From assembly GCA_032719365.1 (NCBI GenBank), contig CM064862.1:4104501-4168500 (forward strand): a DNA stretch of 64,000 bases, written 5' to 3'. Source of the stretch: Prinsepia uniflora. Its lineage: Eukaryota > Streptophyta > Magnoliopsida > Rosales > Rosaceae. Below are positions 34,091 to 44,585 of the stretch, one piece after another (positions within the stretch are counted from its first letter, which is position 1; each line of letters starts with the position of its first letter). The translations under genes and the position numbers were made by a program. Under the pieces are notes generated by a model that worked only from the letters and a program-made list of their open reading frames with translations, was not told the origin of the DNA and did not search any database.

Positions 34091-35481
34091 TTTCGGATTC
34101 GGGTTTGGATGTGGATTGGTAAATGGTTTTCAAATGGTTTTGGGATTGGATTTGCTGGATCTGGATATTGGGTTTAAAGACCCGGATATATGTGACTGGG
34201 GACCGGCCGGATTGGGTTTAAAGACCCGGATTGAGTTTAAAGACTCGGGAGTTTAAAGACTCGGATATATTGATTTTCCCCCGTAGGCCTTGAGTTTAAA
34301 GACTCGGGAGTTTAAAGACTCGGATATGATTAAGGCCTGGATTGAGTTTAAAGACTCGGGAGTTTAAAGACTCGGATAGGTCCAGCAGGTTTGATCGGGA
34401 AAATGATGATTTGATGTTTATGGTTTCTGATACGATTTTATGATTCACATGCTGTGGTGTTTCTAACTGTTTTATAGTGTTTCTGTTTCTTATGATGTGG
34501 TTTATGGTAAATTGGTTTATAACTGTGTTCATAAATATTGGTTATGCATGTGGTTTTCAAAACGGAGGGTTCAACTCGGTTTTCTGATAACTGTTTTAGA
34601 ACTTTTCTTTTATGATGGTCCACTCACACTTTGGTTTTAACTTGCCCTCCAGGTTGTGGAGCGAGCGCGGGGTCTTGACGTCGAGGCAGTGTCCGAGGCA
34701 TAGAAGTGACGTGAGGGATCCCAGAATAGTTAAAGTCTTCCGTGTGCGTGTAATTTATCAGTTTTATTTTTCCTTGTGTTTCGTACTATGCTCCGTAAAC
34801 GATAACTTCGGGATATTGTGTTTAATTACTCCTGCGTCTGACTGGGTTTGCGCGAGTTTTACTTGGGTGTTGTGTCAGGGAGTCAGACGGGAGCGGGATT
34901 TACCTCGGGTTTCGGGGTGAAACCGGGGTGGGTCCTGACACCCCGGGTAGCACGCGCGTAGCTTTGGAAACCGTGACAGGATTGGTTGTGTGAATTATAT
35001 GTATATATGATATATGATGTGTGATGGATACAGGTTTTGGGCAGTGGCCCGTGTACGTGGTTTTATTATGGTTTGGGCTGAGTCCCACATGGTTTTGGGC
35101 AGTGGCCCGTATGGTTGAATCTTTATGGTTCTTTCAATTATGGTTTTGGGCTTAGTTCCCACATATGGTTCCATTTGGTTAAATGGTTTTCGAATGCATG
35201 CATGCTTTTTAGTGAAGGGTACAAATGTCTTTGATAAACTGTTTTTATAAACTCTTTGTTTTGTCCATTCACAGCTTTAAATGTTTTGACTGCCGTTCAG
35301 GTTGACAGCGGATGTGGACTATAGCAGAGACCTAAATATCACATACCTCCTCCGGATTCTAGCGTACTCTGATGGCTCGAGAGGGCTAAGGTCGGAATTA
35401 TCCCTTGTCTGACACTCCGTGTCAGACAGGAGCATGGAACATCCCGTGTTAATCCCGAGGGGATTGGGATGAGTCGTATCA

Positions 35482-35552
35482 AAGTGGTATCAGAGCTCGG
35501 ATAGCTCATAGGATACTCAGGATGCTCTGATACTAACAAGTGGTATCAGAGC
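35482..35552 (+). promoter_or_regulatory. Duplicated primer-binding site with hairpin (LARD leader)
   Basis: TGGTATCAGAGC occurs at 35485-35496, three bases after the LTR end, and again at 35541-35552. GCTCTGATAC at 35524-35533 is the exact reverse complement of GTATCAGAGC at 35543-35552, giving a 10-bp stem with a 9-nt loop around the second site. The first site is in the canonical position. Confidence 0.88.
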
Positions 35553-35625
35553 ATAAGATTGCTCGTAGGATTGCTTATCAGAGCAGGCTTGCTCTTGGAG
35601 TATTGCGCAGGTCGAGGATGTGATA

Positions 35626-35926
35626 TGTAAGACCCGTGTTCTGGAGGGAACGGTGAACAATCCCACATTCCTGTGAGGGGGAATGGTCTGAGAGAGGATG
35701 GTGGTGTGCCTTAAAGGTGTAGGCACACACCTATCTAGCACTAGGCCTTTTGGGAGCTCAAATGGCTTTGGAGGGGATTGGAACCCCAAAGTTAAGTGAG
35801 TTGAGGCTGGTGCAATTCCATGATGGGTGACCCCCTGGGAAGTTGCACCATGAGCTCCCAAAAACAAAACCGTGAGGGCGAGGTCCAAAGCGGACAATAT
35901 GGTGCTAGATGAGCCGGGTCCTGACA
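35626..35926 (+). repeat. Cassandra 5' LTR with 5S-like A and C boxes
   Basis: It is 301 bp, ending GGGTCCTGACA. AAGTTAAGTGAG (35789-35800) matches the 5S A box and GATGGGTGACCCCCTGGGAA (35822-35841) the C box. Spacing between them is close to that of a real 5S gene. In Cassandra this region is thought to be read by RNA polymerase III. Confidence 0.92.
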
Positions 35927-35929
35927 ATT

Positions 35930-35997
35930 TGGTATCAGAGCCAGACCCCGACCGGGAAGTGTGCCAGCGAGGACGCTGGGCCATAAGGGGGGTGGAT
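35930..35997 (+). promoter_or_regulatory. Cassandra primer site and polypurine tract
   Basis: TGGTATCAGAGCC at 35930-35942 is the initiator tRNA-Met primer site. AAGGGGGGTGGA at 35985-35996 is the polypurine tract just before the second LTR. The interior between them has no coding capacity. Confidence 0.92.
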
Positions 35998-36293
35998 TGT
36001 AAGACCCGTGTCCTGGAGGGAACGGTGAACAATCCCACATTCCTGCGAGGGGGAATGGTCTGGGAAAGGATGGTGGTGTGCTTTAAAGATATAGGCACAC
36101 ACCTATCTAGCACTAGGCCTTTTGGGAGCTCAAGTGGCCTTGGAGGGGATTGGAACCCCAAAGTTAAGCGAGTTGAGGCTGGTGCAATTCCATGATGGGT
36201 GACCCCCTGGGAAGTTACACCATGAGTTCCCAAAAACAAAACCGTAAGGGCGAGGCCCAAAGCGGACAATATGGTGCTAGATGAGTCGGGTCC

Positions 36294-36889
36294 TGTTTGA
36301 TCCGGAAATGACCAACTCGATGAGACCCACTGGAGGTTCTAGGACCAGCCGTGTGGTGTCTTGGGCCCGCTGGGGGCGTTGCTGTTCGACATGGATCCTG
36401 CAAAGACTGAACACCGGTGTGGTGCCGGCCGAAGGGGCTCCGATGCCTAAGTCAGTATCTGAGTGCCGAGAGGCAAGTAAATACAGTGCTCTGGATCGGT
36501 TCTGAGTGTCTTACCTTTGTGAAGGGTTTCGGGGTATTTATAGTAGTCATAACTGCGGCAGTTGGGTTACTGTTCCGGTAGGTGAGCCACTGTTCCGGAG
36601 TAGGTTGTGCCTTGTGGCTGTGAGCTGTCTGACCAATCCTGGATATCCGGGGGAGGCGCCAGCTGGAGTCCCAACCTGCCTCTGTCAGGGAGTTGGTAGG
36701 GCAGGACTGGTTAGGTGACTGTCGCGGCCAGCTGTCGTCTGTCCATTGTCAGATGCCGAGTGGCGGGTCTGCAGTTTGGTGCTGATCGGCGGGCTGTAGG
36801 CCGTGAGGGTGCCGATCAGGCGATCTGTCGGTGGTCTTCCTGTCCTGGCAGGTCCTGTGCTAGGGTGGTCGGTCGATATGGTATCAACA
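36294..36889 (-). repeat. 3' LTR of Tat copy 2
   Basis: On the plus strand it runs TGTTTGATCC to GGTATCAACA. It has a TATTTATA motif at 36535-36542 equivalent to the promoter TATA of copy 1. It is 596 bp, equal to the 5' LTR. Confidence 0.93.
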
Positions 36890-37379
36890 TAAGTCCCTTA
36901 AGTCTTTGACTGAGGTGGATTTCCTCGGTCGAGGACTTGTGATGACGGCGGGTGCCTGTCGACCGACCAGGGCGCTGCGCCCTGTATCCCTAGTAGCCCC
37001 CCAAGTCTTGGACCGAGGAGGTGCCCCGTATGTCCGATGTGAAAAGAGTTCCCATTGTCGAGTTTCGCAAGGTGCCCACCGTTCGGACTGAAAGATCGTG
37101 GAGAGGCGCCTGAAGGGAAATGGCGGGTACACATCGGTCGCCGTGTACTTGCCGATGGAGAGAGGAAGCATGCCGTCGGGAGAGATGCCGAGAGGCTCCG
37201 GTCGGCATGCGGTAGTGATGTACACTGGTAGGTGTACGTACGTATGTACATAGGTGGGAATGTATGATACCGATGGGCATACAGTACAAGGTCGTATCTG
37301 TATCCGTATCCAAAAGGTGGCCGTATCGGCCTGGTGACCGTCAGATCAGAAGCGCACATCTCAAGGCAGGCCAGGGGCC
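36890..37379. other. Region between Tat 3' LTR and the antisense promoter
   Basis: There is no supported ORF. A short palindrome CAGGGCGCTGCGCCCTG is at 36969-36985. The region would hold the element polypurine tract next to 36890 and upstream control sequence for the antisense gene. Its role is inferred only from position. Confidence 0.45.
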
Positions 37380-37389
37380 TATAAAAGGG
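37380..37389 (+). promoter_or_regulatory. TATA box of the antisense gene
   Basis: TATAAAAGGG lies 230 bp upstream of the first ATG of the plus-strand gene, at a position normal for a plant promoter with a leader. It faces against gag-pol, so the gene could be transcribed independently of the LTRs. Confidence 0.65.
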
Positions 37390-37609
37390 GGCGAAAGCTT
37401 TTGACTTTTTCACTTTTTACTCAGAGCATCTGTGGAGTAATTGCAAGTGCCGACTGAATTGGAGTCTGCCGAGAGGAAAGGAGACACGTGAGACCAATTT
37501 GACTGAGCGAATATTACAGGTATAATTTCTGCCGAACGGCATCCCTGCTCAGCATGTGTTCCGTAGCTTAGGTGCTTAGTTGTAGCTTCTTTGTTTTGGT
37601 AATTTGTAG

Positions 37610-40242
37610 ATGTCAGAGTCAGAGTCAAACAGTGGATCTGGGGTTAGGTCCCCTCAAGCTTTTGGAGGGGAAACACCGTCTAGTTCGGCAAGCGACGTGC
37701 CGAGCGGGCGCAGTGGGTCAACGTCCACTAGTGGGTCTACTAGTAGTGCGTCGTCATCCAGCAGCGGTGACAGCCTAGATCAGGCTCTCAGGTTGCCGAG
37801 GAAGGAGGTGAGGCAGCAGGGCGGATGCAGCACGTCGGGTGCCGACCGACCTAGTGAAAGGAGGACGTCACCCCGCACCCCCCCCCCCCTCCCCCCATCG
37901 TCGTCGTCGATTCCGAGGCTAAAGGTAGCGGGACGGAGACGAGCTCGCAGATGGAACTAGATGCCGACGGCGTGGTGAAGGTGGAGTACGCCGTGGACTA
38001 CGAGATGAACACCATTCGGCAGCCCTACCTAGACCAGTTCCGGGAGCTATACAATGTGCCGGCGGAGATTAAGATGACGGTACCCCCCTCACAGCAAGAA
38101 GCCGAGTAATCCTCCTGAAGGGTCGACATTATTTTACGTCGACTGTTTTGAGCACAGAGTGAGGTTGCCTCTGCACCCGTGGCTCCAGGACATGATGGCG
38201 AGGGCGAACTTAGCCACGGGGCAGTTGAATGCTAACGGCTGGATCATTTTGATCAGCCTCTACACGGCCTTCCGACTGGCTGGACTGCCGGAGCCATCCT
38301 GGGGCCAGTTGTGCGCCCTCTACCGTTTCAAGAGGCAGACCTACGGGTCGGGGTGGTACCAGATGGAGTGCCTGCAGAAGACGGCCCAGGGTGCCTTCAT
38401 CAACGACGTGCCGTCGTCGCAGAAGAGCTGGAGACACCGGTTTTGCTGGGTGTCCGGGCCGTGGGAGGGAGACGTCAGTAGGGTCCGCTCGAGGATTCTC
38501 AGCTACTTCCAGTCTGGACGTTGTTGGTCTACCGTTCGGCTAGTGGTCATAAGGTGTCAATTGTGGCTACCGAGGCGGAGACTGATGGCGTTTGTTGTGT
38601 ATGTGCAGGTCCGTCCAAGGCAACGGTGACAGCAGAGGATTGGGAGGCGTGCAACCTGGTGCGGGAAAAGCTGTCCGACCTGGAACGTAGCCGGTGCGTC
38701 CTGAAGTTTCCGTCTAACCTACTTGCCGTGGGTCTAATCTCGCCACCTGGTATGCAGTAGTGTTGAAGTTATGGTGTGTAGGTATGCCGTGGCACAAACA
38801 GGTTGTTTTTGCAGTGCATCCTCAAGTCGAGCAAGCCGCCTAGAGGAAAATGAGCGAAGTGGTGACAAAGCATGGCTCGGCTACCGATGGCAAGGGCAAA
38901 GAGCTGGAGGTGACACCCCATCAGCCACGGAGGCAGAAGACCGTGGCGGTGAAGCCCAAGGGGGCTGGCCGAGAAGAGCCCCCCCCCCAGGGTCCAGTTC
39001 GGGTGTCCGACCAGACGGGCTGCCGAAGCCGACCAGGCCCGAATCTCGGCAGGGTGCCGAGGTGAAGAGTCTAATTCTAGGACTGAAGCGGCCCCTCATC
39101 GGCGGGCTGGACCAAGCCCGGGAACGCCGGAGGAAGCTCATGGAGGCTCGGCAGAGGCAGTCTCCTCCAGCTGCAGGGGTGTCGGAGGGTGAGAGCTCCG
39201 ATCGGCGGCGGAAGAGAGAGGCGGCCCTCAAGGCCCCCGAAGTGCCGCAGGAGAGGGCCAAGGAGCCCAGGGTGGAGATGCCCCCGCCCGTGAAGGAGTG
39301 GATGCCGGTCAGTATTCCGGGTATTACCTCCATCTTCATGGAGCCCTTGGAGACGAGGGAGGTGGTTCGGTCTGCCAAGGCCGGGGAGGCGTGGGTGCCG
39401 GTCACGCATCAGATGAACAAGTCACTGGCGCCGGTGGCCAATGCCTTTGTGCTCGGCTCCCAGGTGACGCCTGCCGAAATTGAGCAGATCGGCACTGGCT
39501 CGCACCCGGGTCGATTCGCGGCCCTGCTTGCCGAGCAAGCCCATGTAAGTGGTGATATTTAGTGTTGCCTATGCGTGTTATTGGAGGTTTTTTTTGTTTG
39601 GTTTTTTGCTGACAAGTGTGCTTGGTTCGGCAGTGCTTTGGGCAAACATATGTGGCGCTGCAGAAGGCGGCTCGGCACATGCAAAGGTTAGAGGCCGAGC
39701 AGGGCGCCGCTCGGCAGAGGGAGGAACGACTGCGGGCGCAGGAACGGGAGGGCCATGCCGCGCGGAAGCAGGTGGCAGAGCTGGAGAATGAGGTGCAGCG
39801 GGAGAAGGCTCGGGCGGAGGCGACCGAGAGGGGAATAGCGGACCGTGAAGAGACGGTGCATGCTTTCTCCCTGCAGCTGAACGAGCAGGAGAAAGCCATG
39901 GGTGAGCTGCAGGGGGAAGTGGACTGGCTTCGCGTCCTGCTGTCAGCCGATCGGCAGAAGATCCTGGAGGACTTCATGGCAGACCCGGTGTACGCGAATC
40001 ACCTGGACCTGGCGCTTGCCGAGGTAGAGGATGATTGCGTACAGCGCATATTGTACTTCAACCCCGGGGTCACGCTCAACTTCCCGTGGCTGGACGAGCC
40101 CCCTGCCCTGACCAATACTTACACGCTGGATGGGCAACCATCGAATGTCGACGGCGGGCGGCCGGCTGGTGCAGAGAAGGTTGCAGAGGCATCCGTTGCC
40201 GACCAGGCGGAGGAGGCAGACGAGGAGGTGGTGGTGGTGTGA
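37610..40242 (+). pseudogene. Antisense additional ORF (gypsy-type transposon domain plus coiled coil), 4 exons, few defects
   Basis: My model: exons 37610-38519, 38609-38749, 38815-39544, 39634-40242, with GT-AG introns of 89, 65 and 89 bp and matching phases (1, 1, 0), for about 796 residues. Exon 1 starts MSESESNSGSG, is Ser-rich, then holds RLPLHPWLQDMMARAN, QLNANGWIILIS and GQLCALYRFKRQ. This pattern resembles the Pfam putative gypsy-type transposon domain (PF04195, from memory). Exon 3 is charged and Pro-rich. Exon 4 is a long coiled coil (about 39650-39950) with an acidic tail EEADEEVVVV. Defects: frame changes at C runs 37878-37889, 38083-38088 and 38979-38988, and a TAG at 38841. Antisense ORFs at this place are known in Tat elements; their function is not established. 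If the C runs are miscalled, only one stop remains. Confidence 0.75.
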
Positions 40243-40826
40243 GGATGAGGGTCGTGTAGGTTGTCTTTTGTAGGCTTTAGTTTTGTTTTTTTTTTTTTTT
40301 AGTTTTGTAATCCGGGGAATGCCCCGTGTAATTGTAGTTCGACAATTGAAATGAATGAATTCGGGATTACATGTACTTATCTGTCTCGTGCAAAAGCACT
40401 TCGCTCTTTTTTTTATTATTATTTGCCTGTTGTGAATGAGAACTGCCGATAGGCGAGTACTTCGCGGATTTGTGCTGGTGTAGGCAAGTCGATCGACGGG
40501 GCTTTAGACTAGTAGGGACCGAACGGTCATAATTATAAACCCAAACCGTAATGTGCATAATCACTAAAAATCAAACTGTAATGGCGAAGGCCCATTGAAG
40601 TCTACTGATTTTTGGACCAAGTAGACGTCCGTCGGCAGGGAAAGTAAATGCCGTTTGGGTGGCCTGGTAGTGCCGATCGGCAATAGTGACTAGGCGACCT
40701 TGTTTTTAACGACGAAACTAACATTGAGATAAATGAAAGAACATTTGGCCGACAAGGCAAGTTCGACTGGATATAGCTAAATCAAATTACAACAAAGCGT
40801 AAAGCAGTTTACATGGGGTGGGATTT
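40243..40826. other. Region between antisense gene and pol end
   Basis: The T run at 40286-40301 and AATGAA at 40350-40359 may belong to the 3' end of the antisense transcript. No ORF with known features was found. Confidence 0.5.
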
Positions 40827-41555
40827 TTAAGTATAGAATAAGTTGAGATGATCCGCATGCCATGGGCGTGTAAGCGAACGTCCGTCCGTGGTCTGGAGCT
40901 CATAAGTGCCGGGACGACAAATACGAGTAACCAGGTAGGGGCCCTCTCATGTGGGCCCGAGTGTCCCATCAGCACGCTCCATAGTGGCCAGGCTAACCTT
41001 GCGAAGAACCCAGTTACCGACCTGGAAACTGCGTCCGTGCACGCGAGAGTTGTAGTAGCGAGCAATTCGCTGTTTGTGTGCCATGTTGCGGAGATTGGCC
41101 TGTTCACGGTTTTCCTCGATGAAGTTGAGATTTTGTGTGAGGAGCTCCGCATTCTCTTGTGGATCATAGGATAGCACTCGATATGATGTTTCCCCAATCT
41201 CTACGGGTACGACAGCCTCAGTCCCGAAAGTCAGGGCAAAGGGTGTCTCCTGCGTCGATGTCCGGTAGGATGTCCGATAGGACCATAGAACATCGGATAG
41301 GAGGTCGGACCACTGGCCCTTGGGGGTGTCGTGTAGTCGAGCCTTGAGATTGTGCTTGATGAGCTTGTTGACGGCTTCGACCTGGCCGTTAGCCTGTGGA
41401 TGTGCTACCAAGGCGAAGCAGAGCTGGATGCCATATACATCACAAAAGTGCCGGAAACGAGTGGAATCGAACTGAGTGCCATTGTCTGTGACGATCGTGT
41501 GCGGGATACCAAAGCGACAGATGATGTTCTGGTAGACAAAGCTCTCGATCTGGGC
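40827..41555 (-). pseudogene. pol: Tat copy 2 integrase, C-terminal half
   Basis: The minus-strand frame reads CRFGIPHTIVTDNGTQFDS (second catalytic Asp) and QANGQVEAVNK (catalytic Glu). It continues with WSYRTSYRTST, then a C-terminal domain (FQVGNWVLRKV, TYELQ, PWHADHLNLFY), ending at TAA (40827-40829). An in-frame TGA at 40947-40949 replaces the expected Trp before EGPYLV. The first Asp and zinc domain are missing because RNase H sequence is joined to it near 41555 by a deletion. Confidence 0.88.
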
Positions 41556-42890
41556 GGCCGTGTTGGGATCAAGAGTATCGGGCATGTGTTGTATTGTGTT
41601 GTAAGTGAATTCAGAGAGGAAGTCAGTGATGACCTGCCCTTTAACCGCTAGTCTGGGGGTAAATGTGATATCGAACTCACTAAGTTCCACTGCCCATTTG
41701 ATGAGTCGCCCGAAGTTTCTGGCTTTTGGAGTACCTGGCGAAGGGCCCTGTTAGTGAAGACTAACATGGGGTGTGCCTGGAAGTATGGGCGGAGGCGCCG
41801 GGCTGTTATGATGAGGGAAAAGGCCAACTTCTCCAGGTCGTTGTAACGGGTCTCCGCGTCCTGAAATGATTTGCTGACATAATACACTGGAAATTCTGCT
41901 CCGTCCCGGCTGGTGACGAGGACAGAGCTGACAGCGGATGTGGAGAAAGAAAGGTAGACGGTGAGCCATTCCCCGGTGGTAGGTCTGGTAAGGAGGGGTG
42001 CGGTGCTCATGTAAGTTTTGAGAGCTTCAAAGGCGGCGTCGCACATTTCATCCCAGTTGATGTGCCTGCCCCGGGTCTTCATGATCTTGAAGAATGGTAA
42101 ACACTTGTCCGTCGCCCGGGAGATGAACCGGGTGAGGGCGGCGATCCAGCCAGTAAGGGTTTGGACCTCCTTGAGTGTGCGCGGGGGCCTCATGTCCAGG
42201 ATGGCCTTAATTTTCTCGGGGTTAGCCTCGATTCCCCGTTGGCTGATCATGTAACCGAGGAATTTTCCAGAACGTACGCCGAAAACACACTTTGCAGGGT
42301 TGAGCCGCATTTTGTACCGTTTCAGGACCTGGAACATCATGCGGAAATTAGGCACGTGTTCGTCAGCCGTCCGGCTTTTGACCAGCATATCATCCACATA
42401 CACCTCCATGGTTTTTCCAATCTGGTCCGCAAACATGAAGTTGACGAGCCGTTGGTAGGTGGCACCGGCGTTCTTGAGCCCGAAGGGCATAACATTGTAA
42501 CAGTAGACCCCCAAATTAGTGCGGAAACTGGTGTGGATTTGGTCATCGGGGTGCATCCGGATTTGGTTGTAGCCAGAGTACGCGTCCATGAAGCTGAGGA
42601 GTTCATGGCCCGCCGTGGCGTCGACCAAGAGATCAATCTTTGGAAGAGGGAAGCTATCCTTTGGGCAGGCTTTGTTGAGATCCATGAAGTCGATGCACAT
42701 CCGCCAGGATCTGGAGGGTTTCTTGACGAGTACGACATTTACGACCCATGTGGCGTAAATGGCCTTACGGACGAAATGGATGGTGCTGAGTCTGACGATC
42801 TCTTCCTGCATGGCAAGCTGTCGTTCTGCGTCATAAGTCCGTTGCTTCTGGGTTATTGGTTTGAAGGAGGGGCTGATGTTAAGCCTATGG
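41556..42890 (-). pseudogene. pol: Tat copy 2 reverse transcriptase and RNase H
   Basis: It reads QEEIVRLSTIHFVRK, then FMDAYSGYNQI, MPFGLKNAG and the catalytic VYVDDMLVKS (near 42375-42405), then RNase H (VYYVSKSFQDAE). A frameshift near 41700 precedes ELSEFDITF. Sequence is very close to copy 1. The second RNase H present in copy 1 (FYVDGSS) has been deleted together with early integrase. Confidence 0.9.
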
Positions 42891-43914
42891 GTGTCTGGGT
42901 GTCTGGGTGTCTGAAAATCAAGCACTGCGCTTCGTCGGAGATATTTCTAAAGGCTAGCGCGGAGTTGTAATTGTTTATATGGGTGTCTGGGTCACCCTGT
43001 CCATCATATAGGGCAATCTTCAAGGGTTTGACCTCCGTCTCATGGCGGTACCGCATGATGCGGTCTGTGAAGGGACCAATGTTGGTCCGATGCCAGGGTA
43101 GTGCCCCAGCCTTGGGTCTGGCGGCCTCCAACTCTCGTACGCGCTGGAGGAGTTCCAGGACCATCTCGTCTGATCGGTCGGGCCGATCAGTCCCGATCGG
43201 TCGGTCGCCGATTGGATGATTTGCGCTGCCGCCTCTGGGCTTCCCGGGTTGTGTCGGTCACCGCCCAGACGAAGCCGTGGTCGAGCTGGCGTTGTCCTCC
43301 AGCTGGTTCCTGCCGGCCAGTGAGGAGGGGCTGCTTGGAGGCTGGACGGAGAGCCGCGGAGGCAGTGTGGGTCGGCGTGCTGATCCAGACCGTGACCAGG
43401 CGCCCTGCGATAGTCTGGGCAGAGGCGGTTGTGCCTGGATGCGGGGGTCGTGAGTCGGGTAAGTCAGACGGTTGGTCGGGGCCTGTGTCTGCCTCCTGTC
43501 GAGCAATTCGCGGGCGTCACGGTAAATCTGCGTTCCTGAAGGACCAGGTAGGTCGGTCTGGTGGAAGAGCAGGCGGCCGGATGCTTCTGGTCGACAGGTG
43601 TCACCGATCTCGACTCGGCAGGCATCGAACTCCTGCCGGCGCGATGCAACGGCCAAGGCCCGTTTGGTTGCCTCCCGCTGCTCTTCTAGTTCCTCGCGTG
43701 TGGACTGCAAGATGGCCAGGGTGCTTCCATGCTGCTCCCCCCACACGTGGTTCCTGCTCTCGATGGCAGCGTTGCTTTTCCTGAGTTCGGCAACCTCCGA
43801 CTAGAGAGTCCTCAGCATCTCGAGCATGTCCTCGGAAGGCAGGCTGGCTAGGGTTTGGTTGCGCTCTCCCTGAGGGGTGTTGTTAAGCTCACCGTCATCC
43901 CGTTCGGCAGACAT
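42891..43914 (-). pseudogene. gag: Tat copy 2 gag (3' half and protease deleted)
   Basis: It starts MSAERDDGELNN (ATG 43912-43914), 55 bp from the primer site. It has stops at 43801-43803 (TAG) and near 43258 (TGA where copy 1 has CGA). It keeps RETEVKPLKIAL-like and GDPDTHINNYNSALAF core residues to NISDEAQCLIF. It then jumps to the region before RT at a triple GGGTGTCT repeat (42889-42912). Zinc-binding motif and protease are absent. Confidence 0.88.
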
Positions 43915-43969
43915 CGTTCGTCGGCAGAGGGTTGAGCCAAGGTATGTGAGCTGGTGGGTGTTTACTGAT

Positions 43970-43987
43970 TTCCCACAGACGGCGCCA
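43970..43987 (-). promoter_or_regulatory. Primer-binding site of Tat copy 2
   Basis: The minus strand reads TGGCGCCGTCTGTGGGAA, two bases from the 5' LTR end at 43990, identical to the copy 1 site. Confidence 0.9.
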
Positions 43988-43989
43988 AT

Positions 43990-44585
43990 TGTTTGATCCG
44001 GAAATGACCAACTCGATGAGACCCACTGGGGGTTCTAGGACCAGCCTTGTGGTGTCTTGGGCCCGCTGGGGACGTTGCTGTTCGGCAAGGATCCTGCAAA
44101 GACTGAACACCGGTGTGGTGCCGGCCGAAGGGGCTCCGATGCCTAAGTCAGTATCTGAGTGCCGAGAGGCAAGTAAATACAGTGCTCTGGATCGGTTCTG
44201 AGTGTCTTACCTTTGTGAAGGGTTTCGGGGTATTTATAGTAGTCATAACTGCGGCAGTTGGGTTACTGTTCCGGTAGGTGAGCCACTGTTCCGGAGTAGG
44301 TTGTGCCTTGTGGCTGTGAGCTGTCTGACCAATCCTGGATATCCGGGGGAGGCGCCAGCTGGAGTCCCAACATGCCTCCGTCACGGAGTTGGTAGGGCAG
44401 GACTGGTTAGGTGACTGTCGCGGCCAGCTGTCGTATGTCCATTGTCAGATGCCGAGTGGCGGGTCTGCAGTTTGGTGCCGATCGGCGGGTCGTAGGCCGT
44501 GAGGGTGCCGATCAGGTAATCTGTCGGCGGCCTTCCTGTCCTGGCGGGTCCTGTGCTAGGGTGGTCGGTCGATATGGTATCAACA
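43990..44585 (-). repeat. 5' LTR of Tat copy 2
   Basis: It is 596 bp, TGTTTGATCC to GGTATCAACA on the plus strand. It adjoins the right target duplication GGTCC (44586-44590). Confidence 0.93.

Larger units (their letters stand above)
24090..34940 (+). mobile_element. Solo LTR 2, Tekay-type, interrupted by the TR-GAG element
   Basis: It starts TGTGACAACCCGTCCCGAG at 24090 and ends GGGTGGGTCCTGACA at 34940, with target duplications CCCCG at 24085-24089 and 34941-34945. Removing 26340-34095 leaves about 3.1 kb. It is inserted in the LARD 5' LTR: the unoccupied site is seen in the LARD 3' LTR at 57040-57050 (GAGACCCGGGGTAGC). Its hairpin array uses GAGTTTAAAGACTC units (34170-34380), and its bracket is TGTGAGTGGACC at 25959 and GGTCCACTCACA at 34617. 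Confidence 0.92.
22814..35481 (+). repeat. 5' LTR of the LARD (5' truncated, split by solo LTR 2)
   Basis: It runs 22814-24089 and 34946-35481, ending GAGTCGTATCA before the primer site. The segment matches 55744-57592 (3' LTR) in order: GATGTAACRAACATTTTGGGAC, GGCACGCGTATCGAGG, CTGTGAGTGGAC (23081), the GGGCATATGACCC-type hairpins, a TAT(ATG) microsatellite near 23868 and a second one near 35000. The bracket partner GTCCATTCACAG is at 35263-35274 with one mismatch. Confidence 0.85.
36294..44585 (-). mobile_element. Ty3/gypsy Tat-lineage retrotransposon copy 2, with antisense gene
   Basis: Both LTRs are present (36294-36889 and 43990-44585, 596 bp each). They are flanked by target duplications GGTCC (36289-36293 and 44586-44590). 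By eye the LTRs differ at about 17 positions, near 3%. On the minus strand: primer site, gag, RT, RNase H, integrase C-terminal half. On the plus strand, between integrase and the 3' LTR: a spliced antisense gene. Two internal deletions remove the second half of gag with protease, and the second RNase H with the first half of integrase. It is the same family as copy 1. Confidence 0.94.

Noticed and set aside
35789..35842. A genuine 5S rRNA gene
   Set aside because: Only the internal promoter part is present, within an LTR bounded by TRIM signals; this is the Cassandra arrangement.
37610..40242. Antisense gene as a captured host gene
   Set aside because: Its position between pol and the 3' LTR, its domain type and its coiled coil match the extra antisense ORF known in Tat elements, so it is treated as part of the element.
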